Source of the DNA: DAOOOW01 sp035387885
GTDB lineage: Bacteria; Patescibacteriota; Patescibacteriia; UBA2196
Assembly: GCA_035387885.1 (NCBI GenBank)
Contig: DAOOOW010000004.1
Coordinates: 1 to 58,162, forward strand
Length of the DNA: 58,162 nucleotides
Reading direction: 5' to 3'
In this document: in pieces, positions 16,356-25,926 of the stretch
Layout: the number at the start of each line of letters is the position of its first letter
How positions within the stretch are numbered: the first letter of the stretch is position 1
Position numbers and translations under genes: made by a program
The notes under the pieces: generated by a model
What the model was told of the DNA's origin: nothing
Databases searched by the model: none
The model's input: the letters and a program-made list of their open reading frames with translations, nothing else

Positions 16356-17378
16356 ATGTTAAAAGTAAAAAAACTTGGAGTCATTTTGCAACCAACCAAA
16401 AAATCTTTTGAAAGCCGAGCGGTTTTAAACCCAGGCATTTACCAGGACGGTAAAAATATCCATGTTTTTTATCGCGCCGTTAATCATCTTAACGAATCAA
16501 GCGTTGGTTATGCTCGCCTTTCTGGACCAACCAAAGTTGTGGAACGTGACAATGTTCCTTTGATTAATCGCGAACATCTCTACGAGACCAAAGGTATTGA
16601 GGATCCGCGTCTGGTTAAAATTGGGGATATTTTTTATCTCACTTATGTTGCTTTTGACGGTAAAAATGCATTGACGGCTTTAGCTACTAGCAAAAATTTA
16701 AAACAATTTGAAAAAAAAGGCATCATTGCCCCACTCATTACTTATGATAAAGCAGAGGACTTTTTTCGTAAATCAAAACTCAAAGACCAATATGCTTTTT
16801 TTGAAAGTTTTTTTAAAGATAAGGTGGCTTATGATATGCTGCTTTGGGAAAAAGACATTTTTCTTTTCCCCGAAAAAATTAAAGGCAAATTCGCTTTAGT
16901 ACACCGAATTTTACCAGAAATTCAAATCGTTTATTTTCGTGATTTTAAAGAATTAACTTTGTCTTTTTGGCACAAATATTTAAAACAATTAAGCCGTTTT
17001 ATTTTATTAGAAAAAAAACACTGGTATGAATCAAGAAATATTGGCGGTGGGGCTCCCCCTATCAAAACAAAAAAGGGCTGGCTTTTAATCTATCATGGGG
17101 TAGAAGAATCCAATCAAAAAAAAGTTTATCACGCCGGAGCAGCCTTATTAGATCTAAAAAATCCACAAAAAGTTTTGGGGCGTCTTAGAGATCCACTTTT
17201 TTCTCCAACCGAAAACTATGAAAAAAAGGGAGAAATTTCTAATGTTGTTTTTCCGACTGGCACGGCCATTTTTGGCAAAGATTTGTATATTTATTATGGC
17301 TGCGCCGACAAAAGAATAGCCGTGGCTAAAGTTAACCTTAATAATTTAATTAAAGAACTTTTAAAAAGTGGCGATTAA
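16356..17378 (+). CDS. GH130-family mannoside phosphorylase/hydrolase
   Basis: A 340-aa five-bladed beta-propeller enzyme. Family signatures are S-R-A-V-L-N-P-G near residue 20, H-V-F-Y-R-A-V near 36 and G-I-E-D-P-R-L at 80-86, whose Asp is the proposed proton donor. G-G-G-A-P-P near 225 and Y-H-G-V follow. GH130 enzymes phosphorolyse beta-1,2- or beta-1,4-linked mannosides to mannose 1-phosphate; some are hydrolases. It lies 30 bases before a GT4 fusion gene, a known pairing in bacterial mannan loci. Linkage specificity cannot be read from the sequence. Confidence 0.88.
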   Translation: MLKVKKLGVILQPTKKSFESRAVLNPGIYQDGKNIHVFYRAVNHLNESSVGYARLSGPTKVVERDNVPLINREHLYETKGIEDPRLVKIGDIFYLTYVAFDGKNALTALATSKNLKQFEKKGIIAPLITYDKAEDFFRKSKLKDQYAFFESFFKDKVAYDMLLWEKDIFLFPEKIKGKFALVHRILPEIQIVYFRDFKELTLSFWHKYLKQLSRFILLEKKHWYESRNIGGGAPPIKTKKGWLLIYHGVEESNQKKVYHAGAALLDLKNPQKVLGRLRDPLFSPTENYEKKGEISNVVFPTGTAIFGKDLYIYYGCADKRIAVAKVNLNNLIKELLKSGD

Positions 17379-17408
17379 TTTTTTAAAAATTATTGTCCGA
17401 TATTTTTT

Positions 17409-19670
17409 ATGCTTGCTGATCAGTGCGATTTAATTTCAAAAAATTTTTATCAAGACACAAATAATTCTGAATCAAAGAAAAAACCAGTTCCTGTTTCTGT
17501 TTTATACATGAGCAGTTATCCCCCGCGTGAATGTGGCATTGCCACCTTTACTCGTGATTTAGTTAAAGCTATAGACAAAAAATTTTCACCTTGTTTAGAA
17601 TCAAAAATATTGGCCATAAATGAAAATGGCAGTAGTATTTATAATTATGGTTCTAAAGTCAAATATCAAATTAATCAGACAGATGTTGAAGACTATATTA
17701 ATGTTGCCAAAAAAATCAACAAAGATGATTCTATTAAATTGATTAACATCCAGCATGAATTTGGTTTATTTGGCGGTGAATGGGGTGATTACTTATTAGC
17801 TTTTTTAGAAATGGTTAAAAAACCAGTGATCGTTACTTTTCATAGTTTAATCCCCAATCCAGAACCAAAATTAAAAAAAGTTGTTCAAGCTATTGCTAGC
17901 CGTTGTGAAAAAATTATCGTCATGGCCGAAACGGCTGTAACTATTTATGAAAACGACTATGCTTTAAAAAAGAATAAATTAATAGTTATCCCCCATGGCA
18001 CGCCAGAGATTGAACCTTCTAACAGCGCATTTTTAAAAAAGAAATTAGGTTTTGAAGGCAAAACACTCTTGTCTACTTTTGGTTTATTAAGCAAAGGCAA
18101 AGGTCTTGAGTATGTTATTAAAGCCTTGCCACAAATTATTGCCAAGCATCCTGAGGTTATCTATTTAATCATTGGCGAAACACATCCTGTAGTGCGTAAA
18201 TATGAAGGAGAAAAATATCGCAATAAATTAATCAAATTGGCTCTCGAGCTGGGGCTAAAAGACCAAGTAAAATTTTATAATAAATATTTGAGTCTGGAAG
18301 AAATTATTGAATATTTAAAAGCAACCGATATTTATCTCTGCACGCCCATTGAACCAAACCAAGTAACCTCTGGTACACTGGCCTATGCTCTTTCAGCTGG
18401 CAAAGTGGTTATTGCTAGTTCTTTTTTGCACGCCAAAGAAGTTTTAGCAGACGGCCGAGGAGAATTAGTTGGTTTTAAGGATTCAACTGGTATTACTAGA
18501 ACGATTAATAATATTATTAGTAATCCGAATAAAAAAAATGAGTTAGAAAAAAAAGCCTATCAATATGGTCAAACCACAATCTGGCCCAAGGTAGCAGAAA
18601 AACATCTGACAGTCTTTAAAAAAATTATTAATTTAAAAAATAAAGTTAAACCTTTCCGCTTGCCACCACTTAAATTAAATCATCTTTATAATTTAAGCGA
18701 TGAGGTTGGGATTATTCAACACGCTAAGCACTCAATTAATGATCGCAGTAGCGGTTATACTACTGATGATAATGCGCGCGCTTTAATTGTTGTGACTATG
18801 TATTATCAAAAATGTCCTTCTCCAGACAGCTTGAAATATATTAACATTTATTTAAGTTATCTCTATCATGCTTTAACCGAAGATGGTTGGTTTCATAATT
18901 TTATGAATTATGATCGCAGATTTTTGGATAAAAGGGGCAGTGAAGATTGCTTTGGTAGAACACTGTGGGCAGCTGGTTTTATGTTAAACAGTAATTTACA
19001 AGATAACATTAAAAAAACAGCCAAATTTATTTTTGATAAAGCAATAAAAAATATTACCAAGCTAAAAAGTCCCCGAGGACAAGCTTTTAGTTTAATTGGC
19101 TTATATCACTATTATCAAGCTTGTCCTGAAACGGCTATTAAAGAAAAAATATCTTTTTTAACCCAAAAATTAATTAATCTTTATCAAGGTGAAAAAACCA
19201 ATGACTGGCATTGGTTTGAAGATGATATTACTTATGACAATGGACGTCTATCTGAAGCTTTATTTTTAGCTTATGAAATTACTCAGGATAAACTTTGTTT
19301 AAAAATTGCCAAAGAAAGTCTAGATTTTTTAGCATCTTTAGTAATTCTTAATAATAAATTAGTACTTATTGGCCAGCATGGTTGGTATAAACATAAAGGC
19401 CAACGCGCTTTTTTTGATCAACAACCAGTGGATGCCGCTGCCATGACTCAAGCTTTTTTAACTGCCTACCGCACGACTAAAGAAAAAAAATATTATGATA
19501 AGGCGCATATTTCTTTTTGTTGGTTTTTAGGTTTTAATTCTATTAATCAACTCGTTTATGATGAAACTACAGGTGGTTGCTTTGACGGACTCTTACCTGA
19601 TTGTGTTAATCTTAATCAAGGCGCGGAAAGCACCATTTCTTATCTATTGGCTAGAATGAGCTTTGAATAA
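17409..19670 (+). CDS. GT4 glycosyltransferase fused to alpha/alpha-barrel glycosidase-like domain
   Basis: A 753-aa protein. Residues about 28-410 are a GT4 glycosyltransferase (S-S-Y-P-P-R-E-C-G-I-A-T-F-T at the N-terminus, C-T-P-I-E-P-N-Q-V-T-S-G-T and a following Gly-rich helix in the nucleotide-sugar domain). Residues about 425-753 are a second, helical domain with T-D-D-N-A-R-A near 455 and repeated Trp/His-rich hairpins, of the six-hairpin glycosidase type. A synthase and a glycan-binding or processing module in one chain suggests coupled build and trim. It sits between GH130 and a second glycosidase-like gene, so all three probably act on one mannose-containing glycan. Confidence 0.8.
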   Translation: MLADQCDLISKNFYQDTNNSESKKKPVPVSVLYMSSYPPRECGIATFTRDLVKAIDKKFSPCLESKILAINENGSSIYNYGSKVKYQINQTDVEDYINVAKKINKDDSIKLINIQHEFGLFGGEWGDYLLAFLEMVKKPVIVTFHSLIPNPEPKLKKVVQAIASRCEKIIVMAETAVTIYENDYALKKNKLIVIPHGTPEIEPSNSAFLKKKLGFEGKTLLSTFGLLSKGKGLEYVIKALPQIIAKHPEVIYLIIGETHPVVRKYEGEKYRNKLIKLALELGLKDQVKFYNKYLSLEEIIEYLKATDIYLCTPIEPNQVTSGTLAYALSAGKVVIASSFLHAKEVLADGRGELVGFKDSTGITRTINNIISNPNKKNELEKKAYQYGQTTIWPKVAEKHLTVFKKIINLKNKVKPFRLPPLKLNHLYNLSDEVGIIQHAKHSINDRSSGYTTDDNARALIVVTMYYQKCPSPDSLKYINIYLSYLYHALTEDGWFHNFMNYDRRFLDKRGSEDCFGRTLWAAGFMLNSNLQDNIKKTAKFIFDKAIKNITKLKSPRGQAFSLIGLYHYYQACPETAIKEKISFLTQKLINLYQGEKTNDWHWFEDDITYDNGRLSEALFLAYEITQDKLCLKIAKESLDFLASLVILNNKLVLIGQHGWYKHKGQRAFFDQQPVDAAAMTQAFLTAYRTTKEKKYYDKAHISFCWFLGFNSINQLVYDETTGGCFDGLLPDCVNLNQGAESTISYLLARMSFE

Positions 19671-19747
19671 TATTTTTAATTTCCAATTTTTAAACATTAG
19701 AAATTCAAATTTATTTATAAAATTACAAAATTAAAAATTTAAAAATT

Positions 19748-20893
19748 ATGATAAATAAAAATCTATTAGGTGAAGCATATCAACAGGCTATCGATGCTCT
19801 CAAACACTGCATTAATCAGAATAGTCTTTATGCTTCTGGTACACCTAACGGCTATTTAGCCACCTGGTCTAGAGATTTAAACATCGCCATGCTTGGTGGC
19901 AGCTTGGTTGCTAAAGATTTTCAAGAAGTATTTAAAAAAAGTTTATGCCTCTTGACCGATAACCAACCCATAAGCGGGCAAATTCCTAACTGTGTGGGCG
20001 ATTTTAATACTGATCGTAATTCCATTGTCACTTTTACGACCATTGATTCTAGTTTATGGTTTATAATTGGTGAATATGTTTATAAACAGGCTTACCATGA
20101 TGCCACTTTATTCAAAAAGCACGAATCTGCAATTAATAAAACTTGGTTTTGGTTAACTTGCCAAGATACGGGCGAAGATCATTTGCCAGAACAACACCCC
20201 ACGAGCGATTGGCAGGATGCTTTCCCACACAAATATGGCCACTGCCTTAGCACTCAAGCCCTTTATTACGCGGCCCTAAAGATGGCTGGAAAAAATAATG
20301 AAGCTTTATTAGTTAAAAAAATCGTTAATGGTCAAGGTCGACCAGATTTAAAAATGTTTGATGATGAACGTGGATATTATTTGCCTTATGTTTGGAAAAA
20401 TCATGATGGTGATCATGAAAAAGGTCATTGGTTTGATACCCAAGGAAATTTACTGGCGATTATGACCGGACTGGCTGATAAACATCAGACTGAGAAAATT
20501 TTAAATTACATTGAAAAAAACAAAATCAATAAACCTTACCCTGTTAAAGCTATTTATCCAGCTTTAAAAAAAGGAGACAAAGAATGGTTTTCTTATTTTG
20601 AAAAATGTAATGCTAAAGACCCGTATCAATATTTAAATGGCGGTATCTGGCCATATTTAGGCGCGTTTTATGTGGCGGCTTTGATTAAAGCTAAAAAAAA
20701 TGCCAAAGCACAAAAAGAATTAGCCAATTTAACCCTAGCAAATCAAATTGGCAGAGAAAGAGAATGGGAATTTAATGAATGGCTCGATGGTCTTACTGGT
20801 AAGCCTAAGGGCGCGGTTTATCAAGCCTGGTCTGCTGGAGCCTACATTTTTGCTAACGCCTGTGTGCAAAGAAAAAAAATAATTTATTTTTAA
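19748..20893 (+). CDS. six-hairpin glycosidase (GH100/GH63/debranching-like)
   Basis: A 381-aa all-helical protein. Motifs are Y-L-A-T-W-S-R-D-L-N near residue 38 (acidic residue after W-S-R), I-P-N-C-V near 83, D-W-Q-D-A-F near 155, G-G-I-W-P-Y near 300 and Q-A-W-S-A-G-A-Y near the C-terminus. This order resembles amylo-alpha-1,6-glucosidase, GH63 and neutral-invertase (GH100) proteins; I cannot choose between them. There is no signal peptide, so it acts inside the cell. The 77-base AT-rich spacer before it has no promoter-like boxes I trust. Confidence 0.7.
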   Translation: MINKNLLGEAYQQAIDALKHCINQNSLYASGTPNGYLATWSRDLNIAMLGGSLVAKDFQEVFKKSLCLLTDNQPISGQIPNCVGDFNTDRNSIVTFTTIDSSLWFIIGEYVYKQAYHDATLFKKHESAINKTWFWLTCQDTGEDHLPEQHPTSDWQDAFPHKYGHCLSTQALYYAALKMAGKNNEALLVKKIVNGQGRPDLKMFDDERGYYLPYVWKNHDGDHEKGHWFDTQGNLLAIMTGLADKHQTEKILNYIEKNKINKPYPVKAIYPALKKGDKEWFSYFEKCNAKDPYQYLNGGIWPYLGAFYVAALIKAKKNAKAQKELANLTLANQIGREREWEFNEWLDGLTGKPKGAVYQAWSAGAYIFANACVQRKKIIYF

Positions 20894-20894
20894 A

Positions 20895-20942
20895 ACAAAA
20901 AAACCGTCTCTCATAACAATTCTTTTCTTGAAGAGACGTTTT
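20895..20942. terminator. bidirectional terminator
   Basis: CGTCTCT / AGAGACG stem with a 22-base loop, A-rich on one side and T6 on the other, between convergent genes. Confidence 0.75.
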
Positions 20943-20946
20943 TTGT

Positions 20947-22095
20947 TTACTTAAGATTTAATTTTTCTTGTAAAATATTTAAACAATGAGCTGCTAATTT
21001 TTTATAATCAAATTTTGCCAAGGCATGCGCAGCTGCTTTCTCCCCCATTTCAGCTGCCAATTTTTCATCAGTTAAAAGTTTTAAAGTATAAGTGGCAAGC
21101 TCGTCAATATCAGCTCGATAACCAAAAATTTTGGGCTGCTGAAATTTAACTTTAAATTCTTCACCAAAACCCATCTCTGGATACACCCACTCTTCGGTCA
21201 ACTCTACAGTTTCACCGACTTTAGCCAAAAATCCAGTTTCACCCTGAATAATGGTATCTTTTGGCCCCATGGCGTCAATTGAGATAACTGGCTTACCACA
21301 AGCCATGGCTTCCACTTGGATCATGCCAAAACCTTCAAGACGAGAAGGTGCGGCATAGATGTCGCAAGCATTTAAAAGAAACGGCATAAATTCACGAGAA
21401 AAATCTTCGGTATAATAAATAACTTTATTTCTATCTAAACCAACTTTACCCATCATGGCCAGTTCTTCTTCATGATGATTACGCGCGCATTCACTGGTGG
21501 TTGATTTACAAACATATTTCCAATTTTTAAATTGTTGATCAACCTTAGCCAAGGCCTGAATCATTTCTTGAGCACCCTTTGAGGTGGTGTCTCCTCCTAC
21601 AGTTAAAATCATTTTTTCATGATCTTTAATATTAAACATACGTCGGATTTCTTGCACACCCGGATTGTCTTTGGGTAATGGTTTAAACAATTTAGGATCA
21701 TAACCAACATGCAAAACTTCAAAATTTCTGACGTCTACCCCATCTCTTTTATATGTTTCTCTAACCCAGGAGGAAGTCACCAAAACTAAAGGTAAACTAT
21801 TTAGGTCAGCATGATAGTTAGCCACCCAACCATCAGATAAAAGCCACGGCACTGGTGTTAAATCAAATTTTTTAGGATGTCGAATGATAGAGGGTGTATC
21901 TACCCACCAACCCAAGCCAATCACAGCATCAGGTTTGATGGCGCGATAATAAAATTCTTTTTCTGCCACTCGATCCTGATAATGTGAAGGATAACATTCA
22001 ACACCGAGTTCTTTTAAACCCTGATAAAGCAATTGCCCTTGAATGGAAAGACTGCCAAACGTAGTCGGATGTTCAAAAAGAATAAGTAGTTTCAT
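20947..22095 (-). CDS. GT4-family glycosyltransferase
   Basis: A 382-aa GT-B glycosyltransferase. The donor-binding E-x7-E motif appears in S-R-L-E-G-F-G-M-I-Q-V-E-A-M-A-C-G-K-P-V (about 262-281). The first half holds G-L-G-W-W-V-D-T-P. There is no membrane segment. It is followed upstream in the same direction by a PIG-L deacetylase (14 bases) and a PGI/PMI, so it is probably part of a glycan or glycolipid operon. The acceptor is unknown. Confidence 0.88.
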   Translation of the reverse strand: MKLLILFEHPTTFGSLSIQGQLLYQGLKELGVECYPSHYQDRVAEKEFYYRAIKPDAVIGLGWWVDTPSIIRHPKKFDLTPVPWLLSDGWVANYHADLNSLPLVLVTSSWVRETYKRDGVDVRNFEVLHVGYDPKLFKPLPKDNPGVQEIRRMFNIKDHEKMILTVGGDTTSKGAQEMIQALAKVDQQFKNWKYVCKSTTSECARNHHEEELAMMGKVGLDRNKVIYYTEDFSREFMPFLLNACDIYAAPSRLEGFGMIQVEAMACGKPVISIDAMGPKDTIIQGETGFLAKVGETVELTEEWVYPEMGFGEEFKVKFQQPKIFGYRADIDELATYTLKLLTDEKLAAEMGEKAAAHALAKFDYKKLAAHCLNILQEKLNLK

Positions 22096-22108
22096 AAAAA
22101 ATTAAGTA

Positions 22109-22711
22109 TTAATAGTTAAGATATGTTTCTTTTTTTAGACAACTTTGATATTCAAAAGATTTTTTTGAAAAACCATACAGCTCAAAAACCAAATCTCTTT
22201 TTTGTTGCCAAATTATTTCTTTTAAAATTATTTCATGACTGGCTTTTTGATTATCATTAAATATTTTTTTATTTTTATTTACTCGATAACAGAAAAAATA
22301 TTTTCTCTTGGCTAGCATTTTTTTTTCTTTAATCAGTTCTTTAATGGCTAAGTGGGCTCCAATGTGTCGTTCGTGGCCATATTCCCCATTTAAATTGTGG
22401 CTGAAAATATAATCAAATTCTTTATTTTTTATTTTTTGCAAAATTATTTTTTTAATAACTGGTATAGATTGTTTGACTGTCATAAAGCCTTCATCTTCCA
22501 AATTGGTTATTATGCCTTTAGCGCCATATTTTTTCATCACTTTTAAAAATTTAGGATAACGATCAGTGTCATGTCGACGACACAGCGAAAGAACGGTCCA
22601 GTTAACTTGAGGATAACTAAGCATGGTGCCTCCCATCCAAATTGTTTCATCATCTGGATGAGCCACAACAACCAATGCTTTGCTTGAAGCAGGTAATTTT
22701 AATTTTGTCAT
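22109..22711 (-). CDS. PIG-L/LmbE-family N-acetylglucosaminyl deacetylase
   Basis: A 200-aa protein with the zinc/active-site motif A-H-P-D-D-E at residues 17-22 and the second metal-ligand region G-H-E-R-H-I-G-A-H near 112-120. The family removes acetyl groups from GlcNAc conjugates. It lies between a PGI/PMI gene and a GT4 gene on the same strand, which fits deacetylation of a sugar precursor or surface glycan. Confidence 0.88.
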   Translation of the reverse strand: MTKLKLPASSKALVVVAHPDDETIWMGGTMLSYPQVNWTVLSLCRRHDTDRYPKFLKVMKKYGAKGIITNLEDEGFMTVKQSIPVIKKIILQKIKNKEFDYIFSHNLNGEYGHERHIGAHLAIKELIKEKKMLAKRKYFFCYRVNKNKKIFNDNQKASHEIILKEIIWQQKRDLVFELYGFSKKSFEYQSCLKKETYLNY

Positions 22712-22734
22712 AAATTATTTATTAATTCAATAAC

Positions 22735-23793
22735 TTAACCCTTAAATTTACCAGAAGCTGTAGACACCAATTCTCTTACTTCTAAATTAGAGGCCAGACC
22801 TAAAAAATAAGCTAGGTATTGGGCTAATAAAAGAGTGGAAAAAAACTTTTTAAAAAAATCAGCCTGTTCCATTTTTATGACAACCAGCTGGCTATTTTTA
22901 TTTTGTTTACCTAAAATTTTGACTAAATATTTTATTTTATCTTTGGTATATTGATCATCGCTTTTATCTGCCAAAATAACAGCCCCCAATTTATTTTTGG
23001 CTGAAGAAAAAACAGCGATTTCACAATGAGTAAATTCATGGAAAGAATTTATGTGAGCCGACACTAGGGCTAACTCATTCAAATGCATCACAATAACTTT
23101 TAAAAGCATTAGGTACCATTTGGGTGTGGCCAGAAAAATAAGCTCTCTGTCTTTTAACTTTTTGGCTATTTGTCTAACTTGAGTAATTTTTTGCCCAGTA
23201 AATTCTTTTTTTATGTCTGCTACTGTCTTAATTAACTCTGCTTGATAATTACTCTTAATAATTTTTAACTCATAAAAAATATCAAGTAGTATAACAAAAA
23301 ATTGAGGCACGTGCAGGACAGAATAAATTTCATTAGGATTTTGCAACTGCCAGCTAATTAGAGACACCTTGTCTGTTTGAGCAATTTTTGCCATTTCGCC
23401 TCCAGTAGTTAAAAAAATAATATTTTTTGTCACTTTTTTTATCTGTTCATAAACTTTAAGCGGTTCCACAGAATTGCCACTGAAAGAATTCAAGATAAAC
23501 AAAGTTTGCTGATTTTTTAAGTTTTCATTATCAAGTACATAATTAAGATCATAATCATTAATAACTTCAATTGGCAGGGCAACTTTTTGTTCAATAAAAA
23601 AACCCTTCAGCATTTCAGCAACAATAGCCGAGGCTCCCATGCCTATAAAAACAATTCGTTTAAAGCTCCCCTGTTCAACTTTTTGTCTTAGTTCTGGTTT
23701 GAGATTAGCTAAGGAATAGTCTTTATTTTTGATTAGGCTAGCAAGATATTCTTTTTCAATAAATTGTTGATATTTTTGTAATCTTGGTTGCAT
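22735..23793 (-). CDS. bifunctional phosphoglucose/phosphomannose isomerase
   Basis: A 352-aa SIS-domain protein. I-G-M-G-A-S-A-I-V-A-E-M-L near residue 50 is the sugar-phosphate binding loop. L-N-S-F-S-G-N-S-V-E-P near 100 is typical of the archaeal/bacterial PGI/PMI type. H-E-F-T-H-C-E near 255 corresponds to the catalytic His-containing helix. It interconverts glucose-6-P or mannose-6-P with fructose-6-P, feeding the mannose enzymes nearby. Length matches the family (about 300-350 aa). Confidence 0.85.
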   Translation of the reverse strand: MQPRLQKYQQFIEKEYLASLIKNKDYSLANLKPELRQKVEQGSFKRIVFIGMGASAIVAEMLKGFFIEQKVALPIEVINDYDLNYVLDNENLKNQQTLFILNSFSGNSVEPLKVYEQIKKVTKNIIFLTTGGEMAKIAQTDKVSLISWQLQNPNEIYSVLHVPQFFVILLDIFYELKIIKSNYQAELIKTVADIKKEFTGQKITQVRQIAKKLKDRELIFLATPKWYLMLLKVIVMHLNELALVSAHINSFHEFTHCEIAVFSSAKNKLGAVILADKSDDQYTKDKIKYLVKILGKQNKNSQLVVIKMEQADFFKKFFSTLLLAQYLAYFLGLASNLEVRELVSTASGKFKG

Positions 23794-24074
23794 ACTTTCT
23801 TGTTTTTATCTTACCATAAGACAAATCAATAAACAAATATAAAAAACACCAAGTATTGTTAAATCATCACAACCCTTTAAATATACTAAAATTCAAATAT
23901 ACCAATTAAACAATTATAAAAAAATTCTAATCAAAAAAATTCCGACGTTAGTCAGAATTTTTTCTTAAAAAAAGCTCAAACCCACAAAATCCATATTACC
24001 AGTTTGACACCACCACACTCAACTACATAAAAATAAAAATTACCACCTAAACCAAAATCACTTGAATTAATTTT
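23794..24074. other. non-coding spacer
   Basis: AT-rich, with only the terminator at 23936-23966 recognised. No other element seen. Confidence 0.6.
23936..23966. terminator. hairpin terminator after the redox island
   Basis: AAATTCCGAC-GTTA-GTCAGAATTT, with A and T runs on both sides. Confidence 0.65.
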
Positions 24075-25307
24075 CTATCCAAACATCAACCATTCTGGCT
24101 TAAATAATAAAAGTAAACCAATAATTAACATCAAAGCACCACCAATTAATTTTGAATAACGAGAGTATTTGGTGGTAATACCCGTCATCCGTAAAGTAGT
24201 CATGGCCACAAAAAAGACAAATAAATCATCTAGCATGAAAAAGAAAATATAAAGCAAAATATAAAGATAATATTGCCATTTGGCCAAATCACTTAAAGCC
24301 AACACCTGTGTATAGACCGCCGGTAATCCTGCCGAACAAATCAACTCAACTAAATTGACTGCAAAAGCCAAAAGAATAATGCCACCCAAAGCCAACCAGA
24401 AGCTATGCTGTCCAATTATCTTTTTTAATTTTTCAAAAACCTTCTGACGTTTTTCATCATTCGTAACCTTACAACCACTATTTTTATTAAATAAAAATTC
24501 CTTAATATTATACCCACCGCCAAATAAGGCTAGCCCGCCAATTATCACCCGTACCCAAACCACAAAACCTAAAAATAAAATCAAATTCAGCCAAGCGGCC
24601 ATAAAAACGAAATAAACCAAAGCCGAAATAATAATAAAAGCGGTGCCAAGTATCCACATTCTTTTTCTGTCTTGAATGCCCAAAAGTAAACTTATTAAAA
24701 ATAAAAGTGTCCACATGGCGCAAGGATTAAAACCATCTAAAGCTCCCATAGCAACGGTCAAAACAGGTAAAGAAATTTTTTTAATCTCAATATCACCCAA
24801 TAAAGGCAAATTAATTTTTTGTGGTAAGTGGTTGATATTTTCTTCTTGCTCACAGCTTTCTTCACTTAAATTACTATCAATCTGATTAACAATATTCTTA
24901 GGGTCTTGTATTTCTTTAACCACATCACGACAACTACTGACGATTGCTTGCTCAACCGCTTTAGTAATACCTAAGCCAGTAGTTTGTTCATCATACCAAC
25001 CAATAAAATAATTTTCTCCAACTAAAGTAAAAGGCACACCGGAAACATTAATATCTAATTTTTTACCAATAGCAATCAAGAGATTCAAACTGTCTTTATT
25101 TGAACTAATGTCAAAAGCCTGCAATTCAACAGCCGGATTTTGCTTGATTAAATTTTCCAGAAAAGGCCTCTCGCTAGCACAATGCGGACAACCTTGTTGC
25201 CAAAAAAAATAAATATTAATCTTGTTTTGTTCTTGCGCTTTTGCCACGTTTAAAAGCAAAAAACAAGAAAAAAATAAAATTAAAAAAAATAATAAAAATC
25301 TTTTCAT
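24075..25307 (-). CDS. thioredoxin-fold plus CcdA/DsbD-like membrane protein, copy A
   Basis: A 410-aa protein started at M-K-R-F, one base after the TGA of the preceding thioredoxin gene. Residues 1-24 are a signal peptide. A thioredoxin domain follows with C40-P-H-C43 and the cis-Pro loop V-S-G-V-P-F. After a linker come six membrane helices with N-P-C-A-M-W in the first and I-C-S-A-G-L-P near the fourth, a Cys pair like that of CcdA/DsbD electron carriers. It probably moves electrons across the membrane to an external disulfide. A paralogue lies at 28985-30226, and the first 104 coding bases around the signal peptide and CPHC are identical between the two. Confidence 0.82.
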   Translation of the reverse strand: MKRFLLFFLILFFSCFLLLNVAKAQEQNKINIYFFWQQGCPHCASERPFLENLIKQNPAVELQAFDISSNKDSLNLLIAIGKKLDINVSGVPFTLVGENYFIGWYDEQTTGLGITKAVEQAIVSSCRDVVKEIQDPKNIVNQIDSNLSEESCEQEENINHLPQKINLPLLGDIEIKKISLPVLTVAMGALDGFNPCAMWTLLFLISLLLGIQDRKRMWILGTAFIIISALVYFVFMAAWLNLILFLGFVVWVRVIIGGLALFGGGYNIKEFLFNKNSGCKVTNDEKRQKVFEKLKKIIGQHSFWLALGGIILLAFAVNLVELICSAGLPAVYTQVLALSDLAKWQYYLYILLYIFFFMLDDLFVFFVAMTTLRMTGITTKYSRYSKLIGGALMLIIGLLLLFKPEWLMFG

Positions 25308-25308
25308 A

Positions 25309-25578
25309 TCATTTAGCGCGATTTTGCTCAAGGATCTCTATAATTTTTTTCTTATCTATCTCGCCATTTAAACGCAAAAACTCTTTATCTTGATTGTCCA
25401 GAAAAATAAAGGTAGGCAAAGTCTTAGTAATTTTATATTTTTCCACCATTATTTTGTCATTATCAAAATCATAATACTCTGTTTTAAGCCAAGCATTTTC
25501 TTTTTCAATTTCCTGCCATCTGGGTTTCATAACCAAACACCCCGAACACCAGACAGCGCCAAATTTTAATACTTTCAT
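25309..25578 (-). CDS. small thioredoxin-like protein
   Basis: An 89-aa cytoplasmic thioredoxin with W-C-S-G-C near residue 10 and the cis-Pro motif T-L-P-T-F near 54. It stops with TGA, one base ahead of the membrane thioredoxin/CcdA gene, so translation is likely coupled. It is a likely cytoplasmic electron source for that membrane protein. Confidence 0.85.
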   Translation of the reverse strand: MKVLKFGAVWCSGCLVMKPRWQEIEKENAWLKTEYYDFDNDKIMVEKYKITKTLPTFIFLDNQDKEFLRLNGEIDKKKIIEILEQNRAK

Positions 25579-25592
25579 ATGATTAAAATTAA

Positions 25593-25877
25593 TTATTCTC
25601 CAACTTCTTTTTTAACCTCTTCTCTACCAGCTGCTAATTCTTCAATTTGCTGTCTATCTCTGTTTAATAATAAAGCTTGAAATTCTCCCACGTGAGTCTT
25701 TTCCTCCTTAGCAATATCTAAAAGAATATTTTTAATTTTTTCATCTTGCGCCATGGCCGCCATTTGTTCATAAAGATTAATTGCGTCCAATTCAGCAATT
25801 ACTCCGGCCCTCAATATTTCTAAATCAATATTATTTGAATCAATTTTATCTAAATTAATTGGAATTTGTGATAACAT
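25593..25877 (-). CDS. encapsulated-ferritin-like (EncFtn) two-helix protein
   Basis: A 94-aa, two-helix ferritin-like protein. E29, Y36, E59 and H62 (E-K-T-H) reproduce the spacing of the metal-site residues E32/Y39/E62/H65 of Rhodospirillum EncFtn. EncFtn oxidises and delivers iron inside encapsulin shells, but no encapsulin gene or targeting peptide is visible here. The C-terminal tail is Glu/Lys-rich instead. It is in the redox/metal island. A broken duplicate lies at 28633-28936. Confidence 0.8.
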   Translation of the reverse strand: MLSQIPINLDKIDSNNIDLEILRAGVIAELDAINLYEQMAAMAQDEKIKNILLDIAKEEKTHVGEFQALLLNRDRQQIEELAAGREEVKKEVGE

Positions 25878-25926
25878 AAATTATAAATTATAAAAAATTA
25901 ATTATTTATAGTTCGACCTTTTGTTT

